Assembly: GCF_028285715.1 (NCBI RefSeq)
Contig: NZ_JANQOO010000017.1
Coordinates: 124,001 to 188,000, forward strand
Origin: Ulvibacterium sp.
GTDB taxonomy: Bacteria; Bacteroidota; Bacteroidia; Flavobacteriales; Flavobacteriaceae
Length of the DNA: 64,000 bases
Reading direction: 5' to 3'
Under the pieces are notes generated by a model. It was given only the letters and a program-made list of their open reading frames with translations. It ran no database searches and was not told the origin of the DNA. Every line of letters begins with the position of its first letter. Position 1 is the stretch's first letter. The position numbers were made by a program, and so were the translations under genes. This document shows, piece after piece, positions 35,750-44,877 of the stretch.

Positions 35750-37512
35750 AATGTATCGGTTTTCTTAAGTGGCGTGTTCATCCAGTAGTTCCCAACGTTA
35801 TCCGGTGTTGCTATGGGCTGGTTTTCAAAAATTGGCCTGCGATTGTTCATAAAGAGACTATTGTCCGAGACAGTTTTGCCCGGTCTTACTTGCTGCACAA
35901 AAAACTCCCTAAATTGTTTATATTCCTTATAAACCCGTTTATTAAGATAATTGCCATTGACATCCTTGAGTCTTTCGATAGCTACGCTAAATGCCTTTGG
36001 CATGTTCAATTCAAAACTTCCTTCCTTCAATTCTACCTGAAACATATTCCCAAATCCTTCCTCTATTAAATCGGGGTCAAGTCGTGCTCTGTATATATGG
36101 AGGTCTCCGGTGGTGTACTTGAATTCTTGGGACATCTCCCTGGGGGTATTCTTGGGATCTAACTTAATACTTCGCACTATTTCATCTATTTCGGCCCGGA
36201 TATCCGTAAACTTCCTTTTGGTCCAATCAGGATAGAGGTCAACGGTGTATAGGTAAGGTAGTATTTTTGAAAAGGAAGTTTTCCTATTATGGAAACTGAA
36301 GGTATAGTGCTTTTTGTTTTTAGCAGAGAAAAAATCTACCGCTTCACTGAACCTGACCGTAAAACATTTGCGTGAGTCATCCAAGTAGATTTTACTTACT
36401 ACAAATTTGGGTGGCATTCCCAACTTAAAACTATTGTGGAATGAAATATAATTCAAATACATTTTACCGTACTTTGGTTTGTACTCGGATACTACCTTGA
36501 AAATAAGTTGGTCCTTATCTTTCCTTTTTCGTTTCCGTTTTTCATTACCGGTGTCATAAATGGCATATTCCATCTTATGGATGGCATAGTTCTCTTTGGA
36601 TATTGCAAATTTTCCGGATATTCTTAATCCCGGTTTGGAATTTCTAAACCCTATGCCGTACAAGGCCTGGTCATCCGAATACACATCGTCTTCCCGATCG
36701 AAAAAATGATTGTTCAAAAAATCCTTTTCCAATTGATTTACAAAATCGTAGGAATTGATTTTAAAGTTCCGCACGGCGTCATGAATCCTAAGAATTGTAA
36801 ATTCATTCCCACCATAATTGAACAAATAGGCCCTGTCGATTACCTTTTTCCAAGTCCTATAGTTATAGGGATCATCTGCCAACGTATCCCTTTCGAAATC
36901 CGTGTTCTTTTTGTATTCATAGATTTTAACCTTGGTCGTAGTGCTATCGATTTCGTCAAAACCCAAGTCAAAGGCTTCAAGAATAGCCTCGTTAAGGTTT
37001 ATGTAGTCATTGTTTTGGTCAAGTTGGTAATCCCTGTAATATCCGGTTAAGGAGAACGAATTTTGGGGATAGTTTGTGGGTATAGCCTCTATTGCTTTCT
37101 TTACAATTCTTCTCGCTGACAACCTCCTCTTTTTTCGCGCGATAACCACGGCCTCGGACAGTTCCATGACTCCTTGGGAAAGTTGAATAACATTTATGGC
37201 ATCAGGGGATAGACCGGCCATGGGAATTTCTTTTTTTTGATAGCCCATACTGGAAATGACAAGTATATCCCCAAATTCCTTGAACTTTTTGGGAATGCGA
37301 AATCCCCCACCCTGATTGGAAATGACTCCAATGGCTTTATTTTTTATCCTAATTGTGGCAAAGACCACGGGCTCCCCGGTCTGAACATCCAGTAATTTGC
37401 CCCGAACAAAGTCATTTTGGGAAAAGACCAGAGTACTATAGAAGAACATCAAAAGGTAGTGCATGCATTTCATACGCATAGAAATTGCCTTACCATCAAC
37501 ATCGCGATACAT
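35746..37512 (-). CDS. CarboxypepD_reg-like domain protein, paralog 2 of 4
   Basis: Same architecture; overlaps paralog 1 by 4 bp (start/stop). Confidence 0.8.
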   Translation of the reverse strand: MYRDVDGKAISMRMKCMHYLLMFFYSTLVFSQNDFVRGKLLDVQTGEPVVFATIRIKNKAIGVISNQGGGFRIPKKFKEFGDILVISSMGYQKKEIPMAGLSPDAINVIQLSQGVMELSEAVVIARKKRRLSARRIVKKAIEAIPTNYPQNSFSLTGYYRDYQLDQNNDYINLNEAILEAFDLGFDEIDSTTTKVKIYEYKKNTDFERDTLADDPYNYRTWKKVIDRAYLFNYGGNEFTILRIHDAVRNFKINSYDFVNQLEKDFLNNHFFDREDDVYSDDQALYGIGFRNSKPGLRISGKFAISKENYAIHKMEYAIYDTGNEKRKRKRKDKDQLIFKVVSEYKPKYGKMYLNYISFHNSFKLGMPPKFVVSKIYLDDSRKCFTVRFSEAVDFFSAKNKKHYTFSFHNRKTSFSKILPYLYTVDLYPDWTKRKFTDIRAEIDEIVRSIKLDPKNTPREMSQEFKYTTGDLHIYRARLDPDLIEEGFGNMFQVELKEGSFELNMPKAFSVAIERLKDVNGNYLNKRVYKEYKQFREFFVQQVRPGKTVSDNSLFMNNRRPIFENQPIATPDNVGNYWMNTPLKKTDTL

Positions 37513-37529
37513 ACCCTACTGCCTAGAAG

Positions 37530-39143
37530 TTATTTTAAAGGAGTGTTCATCCAATACTCCTCGAAATCTTCGGGACGAACCATAGCCTGGCCCTCAAAGA
37601 TGGGTTTGTTTTTGTCCATGAATTTACCGTCGTTAGGCAATTTGGTGGAAGGTTTTACCTGCTGTACAAAATATTCCCTAAATTGGTCATAGTCCCTTTT
37701 TTTCCATTCGTGAAGTCTATTCTTGCCCTCCAGATCAAAAATCGGTTCTATTTCAATGGAAAATAAATTATTTAGGTTGATTTTTTTCTTCATAGCCTCA
37801 AAAATTCCCTCAAGAATCTCCTTTCTTTCTTTCTGGGTCATGTCAGGTAGTAAAAACACTTTTTTTTCATTCTTGACCAGGCCGGCCGTCTTAATTTTCA
37901 AACGCTTGCCTTTATACCTTACCAAATAGTTGCCTACATCCCTGGCCTCGTCAGTATTGGGATGACGATTGAATGTTAATTCAAGTCTGAAACCGCCGAT
38001 TCCGCCAGAGGGACTTTTCATCAATCCAATGGTACTGTTCTCTACCTTGAATTTTGGTGGCTCCCATAAAATAAAGCTGTTTTCAAACGAAATATAATTG
38101 AGGAACATCTTTCCGTAGTCGTGCCGCTGATATTCGGTGGTAATTTCAAAAATCAATTGCCCACGGCCTTGGTGCTTGTTCAATTTTCGGTCGGGCAACC
38201 GTTTTCGGTCATCGTACAGGGTGTATTCCATTTTATGTACGGCAAAATCGCCGTAGGAAATGTACAGAATACCGAAGGCACTGTAATGCGGATGTCGCTT
38301 CCTGAATTTTATGGTGTATAGCGCTTCCCCATTGAGATAGGTGTCATTGTCCCTTGAGAAGCTATGATTTTTCAGCAGATCGGTATCCAACTGGTCCACA
38401 AATGAATACGAACCTACCTTATAATTCCGTACGGCATCATGAACCCTTAATATCGAAAATTCATTTCCTCCATAACTATCGAGATAGGCGTTATCCACTA
38501 TTTTCAGCAAGCGCTTGTAATCATAGGGGTCGTCGGCCAGGGTATCCTGTTCAAAATCGGTATTCCTTTTATAATCATAGATGCGCACCTTAGTGGTCGC
38601 TGAATCGATCCGGGAAAAACCTTGGTCGAATACCTCCAAGACGGCCTCGTTCAAATTCACATAATTCCCTTGCTTCAATTGATAATCCCTATAATAACCG
38701 ATTGTCGAAAAGGTATTTAGCGGATAGTTCCTTTTTATATTCGCTATGGCCTTCCGAACAATCCTCCTAGCGGAAAGTTTCCTCTTTTTTTGGGCAGTAA
38801 CCACTGCCTCGGACAAATCTAGGATACCCGGGGCAAGCCTTATGATATTGATATACTCCGGTGATAGACCAGTGATGGGGATTTCCTTTTTTTGGTATCC
38901 CATACTCGAGATGACAAGCATGTCCCCAAGTTCCTTGAACCTGGTAGGAATACGGAAACTGCCATCTTGGTTGGAGATTACCCCCTTGGCCCGGTCCTTT
39001 ACCCGTATCGTGGCAAAAACAATGGGTTCTCCGGTTTGTACATCGAGGAGTTTGCCCCGTATGAAGCTGTCTTGGGAAAAGACTATGGAGCTACAACAAA
39101 AAATCAATAAAGTGCAAATGTATCTAGCGTATTGAAATATCAT
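37530..39143 (-). CDS. CarboxypepD_reg-like domain protein, paralog 3 of 4
   Basis: FIRGKLLDVQTGEPIVFATIRVKDRAKGVISNQDGSFRIP...RPEDFEEYWMNTPLK. Confidence 0.8.
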   Translation of the reverse strand: MIFQYARYICTLLIFCCSSIVFSQDSFIRGKLLDVQTGEPIVFATIRVKDRAKGVISNQDGSFRIPTRFKELGDMLVISSMGYQKKEIPITGLSPEYINIIRLAPGILDLSEAVVTAQKKRKLSARRIVRKAIANIKRNYPLNTFSTIGYYRDYQLKQGNYVNLNEAVLEVFDQGFSRIDSATTKVRIYDYKRNTDFEQDTLADDPYDYKRLLKIVDNAYLDSYGGNEFSILRVHDAVRNYKVGSYSFVDQLDTDLLKNHSFSRDNDTYLNGEALYTIKFRKRHPHYSAFGILYISYGDFAVHKMEYTLYDDRKRLPDRKLNKHQGRGQLIFEITTEYQRHDYGKMFLNYISFENSFILWEPPKFKVENSTIGLMKSPSGGIGGFRLELTFNRHPNTDEARDVGNYLVRYKGKRLKIKTAGLVKNEKKVFLLPDMTQKERKEILEGIFEAMKKKINLNNLFSIEIEPIFDLEGKNRLHEWKKRDYDQFREYFVQQVKPSTKLPNDGKFMDKNKPIFEGQAMVRPEDFEEYWMNTPLK

Positions 39144-39175
39144 GGTGGTAATTTATAAAGTTATCTTTTTTGAAT

Positions 39176-40759
39176 CTATTGTTTTAAAGGGGTGTTCATC
39201 CAATACTCATCGAAATTATCGGGCCTTACAATGGGTTGATCCTTAAATATGGGCCGGTTCTTTTTCATGAGTAGGCTGTCCGGAACCTGTTCGGTATTTT
39301 GTCTTATTTGCTGCACGAAATACTCTCGAAATTGTTGGTAATCCCGGGAAATCCATTTATTCAGCAGATTACCTTTCAAATCCTTAATATCAGATATTTT
39401 AACATCTAGAAACTCCTTTTCGAGTTGACCTCGTTTCCCATGATTTTCAATCTCGTTGAACATAAGTTGTAATTCGGCCTTCTCCATATCGGGGTACAAC
39501 TCCATTACATTTCTCCGAAGATAGCCTCTCACAAACTTTAACTTCCGACCTTGGAACCAAAATTTATAATTTCTCAGGTTTGTGGCTGATTTTCGTACGG
39601 GTAGGTCACTAAAAGTAACGATAAAACATTTTTTGGAAAGGTCAACAGTAATGCCTCGCAGCATAAATATAGGAGCATCCCAGAGCTGAAAGGAGTTATG
39701 AAAGGAGATGTAATTAAGAAACATTTTCCCTTCTACTGGCTTATACTCCATAATTACCTCAAAAACAAGTTGCTTATTGGTATTGTGTCTATTGTTTTTT
39801 TTGACGGCATTCACCTTTAAACGGTCATATAGGGCATACTCTATTCTATGAATTGAAAAATCATGTTTTGAAATATGGAGAATTCCATGAACCCTATGGA
39901 CCGGTAGTGTTAGCCGAAAACCTATGGTATACAAAATGTTATTATCCATATAGGTATCTTCTTCCCAAAAAAAATGGTGGTTTCGCAATAAATCCTGTTC
40001 CAAAACATTTATAAAGTCAAATGAATTGACCTTATAGTTTCTAAGAGCATCATGGATTCTCAGAATAACAAATTCATTACCTCCATAATCCGGAAGGAAT
40101 GCATTATTAATTACCTTTTGTTGGGTATGGTAATTGTACCGTTGCTCGGCCAATGAGTACCTCTTAAAATCCTCATTCCTTTTGTAATCATATATTCTAA
40201 CTTGAGAGGTTTTATGATCCAATTCATCAAACCCCTTATCAAATACTTCAATTATGGCCTCATTAAGGTTTATATAATCGTTTTCCTGGTTTAGTTGATA
40301 GTCCCTGTAATACCCAATGGTGGAAAAAGTGGATTGGGGAAAGTTCTCCGGTATGGCTTCTATGGCCCTTTTAACAATTCTTCTAGGGGACTGCCTTCTT
40401 CTTCTTTTTTTCTTGGCGGTCACTATCGCCTCGGACAATTCCAAAACACCATGGTAAAGACGGACGATGTTAATGTCTTCTGGTGATAGATCGGCTATTG
40501 GGATTTCTTTTTTTTGATACCCCATACTAGAAATAATAAGTACATCCCCTAAAGCCTTGAATCTTTTAGGAATACGAAAACCTCCATCTTGATTGGATAT
40601 GACGCCCATCGCCTTTCCTTTAATCCTAATGGTGGCAAATACCACAGGCTCACCGGTTTGGACATCCAAAAGTTTACCTTTAATAAATTCTTGTTGCCCC
40701 CACATTGGTGGAAGAAATAGGAAAAAGCAAATAATGACAAAGTAATTTAACTTCATCAA
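39176..40759 (-). CDS. CarboxypepD_reg-like domain protein, paralog 4 of 4
   Basis: FIKGKLLDVQTGEPVVFATIRIKGKAMGVISNQDGGFRIP...RPDNFDEYWMNTPLKQ. Confidence 0.8.
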   Translation of the reverse strand: MMKLNYFVIICFFLFLPPMWGQQEFIKGKLLDVQTGEPVVFATIRIKGKAMGVISNQDGGFRIPKRFKALGDVLIISSMGYQKKEIPIADLSPEDINIVRLYHGVLELSEAIVTAKKKRRRRQSPRRIVKRAIEAIPENFPQSTFSTIGYYRDYQLNQENDYINLNEAIIEVFDKGFDELDHKTSQVRIYDYKRNEDFKRYSLAEQRYNYHTQQKVINNAFLPDYGGNEFVILRIHDALRNYKVNSFDFINVLEQDLLRNHHFFWEEDTYMDNNILYTIGFRLTLPVHRVHGILHISKHDFSIHRIEYALYDRLKVNAVKKNNRHNTNKQLVFEVIMEYKPVEGKMFLNYISFHNSFQLWDAPIFMLRGITVDLSKKCFIVTFSDLPVRKSATNLRNYKFWFQGRKLKFVRGYLRRNVMELYPDMEKAELQLMFNEIENHGKRGQLEKEFLDVKISDIKDLKGNLLNKWISRDYQQFREYFVQQIRQNTEQVPDSLLMKKNRPIFKDQPIVRPDNFDEYWMNTPLKQ

Positions 40760-40771
40760 AAATGGAGGTCT

Positions 40772-41710
40772 TTAGGTTACCGTAAAATAGATGAATACGG
40801 TATAAATTCCTACAAGAATTGTGCCATCCCGCCAACCAAGACGCAGTCCTTTGGGCAAGAAAACCAGGGGTAATATCAAAAAGGAAATTCCCAACATCCA
40901 AAAGATATCGTTTTCCAATAATCTCGGGTCTACTACCTGAATCGGCTTAATCATGGCAGTAATTCCGAGAACCGCCAAAAGGTTAAAAATGTTGGATCCA
41001 ATAAGATTGCCAACGGAAATGGCCTTTTCTTTTTGGATAATGGCAATTATGGATGCAGCCAATTCCGGGATACTGGTTCCGACGGACACCACGGTAATTC
41101 CAATGATACGATCACTTACTCCGTAAAAAGTAGCCAAGCCGACAGCTCCCTTTACCAATATTTCCGAGCCTCCCCAAAGCGCTCCTCCCCCTATTCCCAA
41201 CAATAACACGGCTTTATATAGAGGTAAAGGCAGCACGTTTGTGGGGACTCCCTCTACCACAGCAGGCTTTTGATAACGCAACAGATAGACCAAGAATAGA
41301 AACAGGATTAGGAACATGATACCTCCCTCATAACGCTGCAATTCCCCATCAAAATAGATGAATACAAAAAATAAGAGAGAGGATACCATCATCACAGGCC
41401 AATCCGTGACATAAAAGCTCTTTCGAACATCAATACTCCCAATAATAATGATGATGGCAAGGACCAGGCCCAAATTCGCAATATTGGACCCTACGACATT
41501 GCCCAAAGCCAAATCCGGAAATCCGTTTAAAGCAGCATTAACACTGACTATCAGTTCGGGAGCGGAAGTGGCAAAGGAAACCACGGTCATTCCAATTATG
41601 ATTCTGGAAATATGCAAACGAAGGGAAAGTGCCACGGCCGACTTTAGCAACCAATTACCACCGGCGACCAAAAGTATAAGCCCTACTATGATGTAAAATA
41701 CATTCTGCAT
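40772..41710 (-). CDS. calcium/sodium antiporter (CaCA, YrbG-like)
   Basis: Two inverted repeats: GMTVVSFATSAPELIVSVNAAL...GNVVGSNIANLGL and GITVVSVGTSIPELAASIIAI...GNLIGSNIFNLLAVLG. Confidence 0.93.
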   Translation of the reverse strand: MQNVFYIIVGLILLVAGGNWLLKSAVALSLRLHISRIIIGMTVVSFATSAPELIVSVNAALNGFPDLALGNVVGSNIANLGLVLAIIIIIGSIDVRKSFYVTDWPVMMVSSLLFFVFIYFDGELQRYEGGIMFLILFLFLVYLLRYQKPAVVEGVPTNVLPLPLYKAVLLLGIGGGALWGGSEILVKGAVGLATFYGVSDRIIGITVVSVGTSIPELAASIIAIIQKEKAISVGNLIGSNIFNLLAVLGITAMIKPIQVVDPRLLENDIFWMLGISFLILPLVFLPKGLRLGWRDGTILVGIYTVFIYFTVT

Positions 41711-41883
41711 AACCGCCGTTTAGGGCAAATATACCCTTAAGATTTTGATTTATCCAGAGCGTCCAAATCCCTGAATTTGATGATTCCCTAAGGCGAATAA
41801 AAGATCAAAATGCCAAAAAGCCCCCTTTTTTTGGATAAAAGGGCCCTTGGTTTCAAAAAGATTGCCCAAAATGCCCCTTCATT

Positions 41884-41900
41884 TGTTACAAACTGTAACA
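41884..41900. promoter_or_regulatory. perfect inverted repeat TGTTACA-AAC-TGTAACA
   Basis: 7-bp perfect arms, 3-nt spacer, in the antiporter/SPFH divergent intergenic region. Confidence 0.4.
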
Positions 41901-42108
41901 TCCAGGCTTTCTGAAATTTCAATTTAAAACTCTTGACAAGACGTTTTAAAACTAATTGAAATATATCTTATTTTTTTACTTACAATACTATATTCAATTG
42001 CATTATTTTCGATCAAATCGTTAGGATGTATAGATTTTAATTATATATATTAAATGGATAATCGATTATCTGAATACAATTCCTAATCCTTAAAGAAAGT
42101 TTACAACA

Positions 42109-42171
42109 ATGATCACCATCATAAAAATCATCATTTGCCTTTTATTATTATCCTTATTGTCTAACCTCTAA
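42109..42171 (+). CDS. possible 20-aa hydrophobic peptide upstream of the SPFH gene
   Basis: ATG at 42109: MITIIKIIICLLLLSLLSNL*, stop 11 nt before the SPFH ATG. Confidence 0.35.
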   Translation: MITIIKIIICLLLLSLLSNL

Positions 42172-42182
42172 AACGTTATATT

Positions 42183-43517
42183 ATGTTAACCTTATTTGGA
42201 ATACTTATTATTGGTATTGGGATTCTCACTTTGTTGGCGAAACCCATATTTAAAAATCATAGATTGCTCGGGTGGTTTACCCAAAGAAAAAGCCTACAGA
42301 TCGTACTCTTAGGCATTATATTAAGCATTGTTACGGGAACATTGTTTTACGCGGAACCCGGTACCGCGTATGCAGTTCAATACCCATGGGGCGGGCAAAA
42401 GGCCGTTTTCCGCCAGGGTATCCATACCAAGATGTGGGGAAGATTGATACCTATCCAATTTGAACTGCCCATAAAATATGTGATCCCCAATACGAATGGT
42501 GAATTGGGCGAACAAAGCGAATATGCCAATGTGGATGCTGCAAAGTATTGGGCCTTTAGCGATGCGGTAAAGGCAAGAATCGCAACCTCCGTGGTCATCA
42601 GTATCAACACAGAGGATGAAAATCAGTTCCTATCCGTGGCGGACCGTAATAAAACCGAACAAAATTTAATACGGTCCCGGATTATCCCCAATATTGACCA
42701 ATCCATAAAGAATACTTGTAAACTTATGGATGCCCAGGACTATATTTCCGGACAGGCTTCGGATTTTGACCGATACTTCAAAGACCAACTGGAAAACGGT
42801 ATGTATGTCCTAGAAGAGTATGTAGAGAATGAAAGCAGGGAAATCATTGGGGACAGCACAACGGTTCGTAGTGTTGTTAACAAAGAGTCCAAGCAAAAGC
42901 GTTTTCGTATAAAGCGAATAGATGGAGAACCTGTACGCGAACAAGGCAATTCCTTAAAAGCCTATGGTCTTAAAGTGGTTCAGGCGGTTGTAACCGAAAT
43001 TGACTGGGAGGAGACCTTTGACAAGCGACTCCAATTGCAAAAAGAAGAGGTCGCCCAAACCCAGTTGGAAAAGCAGCAAGCAGAGCGTGAGTTCTATCGT
43101 GCCCAAAAGGAAAAAGCTCGGGGTGAGGCCGAAAAGGCGGCAGAACGGGCCCGTTTGGAGAAAGAGCAGATACAAAAGACCATAGCCGCGGAAACCGAGG
43201 CCAAGGTAGCTGAATTTAATCTTGTGAAGGAGAAGAAGCAGTTTGAAGTGGAAAAATTCAAGGCGCAGAGTAAAAAGGTAGCAGCAGATGCGGAGGCCTA
43301 TCAAAATGCCAAACTGGTCAATGCGGGACTTACGCCCCAAGAACGAGCAGAATGGCAATATAAGACCTCTGTAGGGGTTGCAAGGGAACTAAAAGATCTT
43401 AGTCTACCCGAAATCTTCATTGAAGGGGGCGATTCCCAAAATACGGATACCAATTTATTGCAGTCCCTGATAGGGGCCGAACTGGCCAAGAAGATGATAG
43501 AAAGCAATTCAAAGTAG
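42183..43517 (+). CDS. SPFH/Band 7 domain protein
   Basis: N-terminal TM helices, AEPGTAYAVQYPWGGQKAVFRQGIHTKMWGRLIPI, long coiled-coil QLEKQQAEREFYRAQKEKARGEAEKAAERARLEKEQIQK. Confidence 0.85.
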   Translation: MLTLFGILIIGIGILTLLAKPIFKNHRLLGWFTQRKSLQIVLLGIILSIVTGTLFYAEPGTAYAVQYPWGGQKAVFRQGIHTKMWGRLIPIQFELPIKYVIPNTNGELGEQSEYANVDAAKYWAFSDAVKARIATSVVISINTEDENQFLSVADRNKTEQNLIRSRIIPNIDQSIKNTCKLMDAQDYISGQASDFDRYFKDQLENGMYVLEEYVENESREIIGDSTTVRSVVNKESKQKRFRIKRIDGEPVREQGNSLKAYGLKVVQAVVTEIDWEETFDKRLQLQKEEVAQTQLEKQQAEREFYRAQKEKARGEAEKAAERARLEKEQIQKTIAAETEAKVAEFNLVKEKKQFEVEKFKAQSKKVAADAEAYQNAKLVNAGLTPQERAEWQYKTSVGVARELKDLSLPEIFIEGGDSQNTDTNLLQSLIGAELAKKMIESNSK

Positions 43518-43529
43518 TATTTTGTTACA

Positions 43530-43557
43530 AAAGCTCGGTCTAAGACCGGGCTTTTAT
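43530..43557 (+). terminator. intrinsic terminator after SPFH gene
   Basis: AAAGCTCGGTC-TAA-GACCGGGCTTT followed by TATTTT. Confidence 0.75.
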
Positions 43558-43584
43558 TTTGTATTTTTGGTAAAACCGAACATT

Positions 43585-43740
43585 TTGAAGAAGGTATTTT
43601 TCAAGCTCTTGGCCCAACTAAATAAGGTGTTGCTACCAAGTTATACCAAAAGAGGATTAGATCTATCCCGGGCCTCCAAGCTGCAACTGGCCATTATCGG
43701 TTGGCGGTATTATGTTACCATAAATGCACTGGATCAATAG
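43585..43740 (+). CDS. small conserved-looking protein (51 aa)
   Basis: From TTG 43585: (M)KKVFFKLLAQLNKVLLPSYTKRGLDLSRASKLQLAIIGWRYYVTINALDQ. I recall similar small flavobacterial proteins annotated as SsrA-binding protein, but this is unverified. Overlaps apt 3' end by 7 bp. Confidence 0.5.
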   Translation: MKKVFFKLLAQLNKVLLPSYTKRGLDLSRASKLQLAIIGWRYYVTINALDQ

Positions 43741-44255
43741 CGCATTAACGATTTCACGTCAAAACCGTTCAATTGTTCCCTACCTCTTAAAAAATCCAAT
43801 TCAATCAGGAAATTACACTGTACTATCTTTCCGCCCAGACGTTCTACCAGCGCACAGGTGGCCTTGGCGGTACCGCCCGTGGCCAGGACATCATCATGTA
43901 TCAAAACCCTATCTCCTTTGGAAATGCTATCCTCAAGAATTTCCAAGGTGTCCTGCCCATATTCCAGAGCATAGGTTTCCCCAACTACCTTTCCAGGAAG
44001 TTTTCCTGGCTTACGTACAGGAACAAAACCGGCGTTTAAGGACGAAGCCAAGACCGGTGCAAAGAAAAATCCGCGGCTTTCCATTCCTACCACGATATCG
44101 ATTTCATCATGGACCATTTGTACTAATCTTTCCGTTGTTGTCCGCAACGCTTTGGGGTTTTTTAAAAGTGGGGTAATGTCCTTAAAAAGAATCCCTTGAG
44201 AGGGAAAATCGGGTATATCGCGGATAAAGGTTTTTAGGTCCATATTTTTGGTCAA
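43734..44255 (-). CDS. apt: adenine phosphoribosyltransferase
   Basis: IRDIPDFPSQGILFKDITPLL, VVGMESRGFFFAPVLA, RVLIHDDVLATGGTAKATCALVERLGG. Confidence 0.95.
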   Translation of the reverse strand: MTKNMDLKTFIRDIPDFPSQGILFKDITPLLKNPKALRTTTERLVQMVHDEIDIVVGMESRGFFFAPVLASSLNAGFVPVRKPGKLPGKVVGETYALEYGQDTLEILEDSISKGDRVLIHDDVLATGGTAKATCALVERLGGKIVQCNFLIELDFLRGREQLNGFDVKSLMRY

Positions 44256-44308
44256 TGTAATTTTGCCCTAAATTTAAAAAGAAATATATTTGCACCCCTT
44301 GTTGGAGA

Positions 44309-44382
44309 GGCCTCCTAGCTCAACTGAATAGAGCACTTGATTACGGCTCAAGAGGTTACAGGTTTGAATCCTGTGGAGGTCA
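44309..44382 (+). tRNA. tRNA-Arg (anticodon ACG)
   Basis: Acceptor GGCCTCC/GGAGGTC, anticodon arm CTTGA-TTACGGC-TCAAG, T arm ACAGG-TTTGAAT-CCTGT, discriminator A; no encoded CCA. Confidence 0.93.
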
Positions 44383-44402
44383 CGAATAAATAGTTCAATA
44401 AG

Positions 44403-44434
44403 AAAAACGCCAAGTTCACTTGAGCGTTTTTTTG
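44403..44434 (+). terminator. terminator following tRNA-Arg
   Basis: AACGCCAAG-TTCA-CTTGAGCGTT followed by T-run. Confidence 0.75.
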
Positions 44435-44480
44435 TTTGAATTATTTTCAAAGCGGAGCTTTGTCAGGATGTGCGTCAGCA

Positions 44481-44497
44481 AATCCTGTGGAGGTCAC
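44481..44497 (+). repeat. duplicate of tRNA-Arg 3' end
   Basis: AATCCTGTGGAGGTCAC identical to 44367-44383. Confidence 0.85.
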
Positions 44498-44507
44498 TTA
44501 AAGCGTA

Positions 44508-44533
44508 AACCCTATATGAAAATGCAGGGTTTT
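44508..44533 (+). terminator. hairpin with T-run after the duplicated tRNA 3' end
   Basis: AAACCCT-N12-AGGGTTT followed by TT. Confidence 0.5.
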
Positions 44534-44877
44534 TGATTTTATATAACTTTTGATTTTAGTCGAAATTAATAGAAGAAAGGTCTACAATGTTGACCGAATG
44601 AAAACTGCCTGAAAAATTCCCGCAAAAGGCAAATTACCAAAACCATTAAAAAAGACCAGAAAAGAGACTCCTAATTATTAGAAACATTTCGATTATTGAA
44701 TGGTTTCAAAAAACGGCCGTTTCATAAAATATGTTGAGAAATCCAGTAGATTCCGACTAAACTCCGGTCCTTGGAACAAAAAACTTTAATATCGTATATG
44801 GATATCTCAAGTGGATCCTTATAAAGAATGGCTTATCTCGGAGATAACTTGTAAATTACATTTAATGAGCTCCCCAA

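Noticed and set aside
41817-41855. C/G-rich hairpin AAGCCCCCTTTTTTTGGATAAAAGGGCCC
   Set aside because: Irregular pairing; could be a weak terminator but geometry is not convincing.
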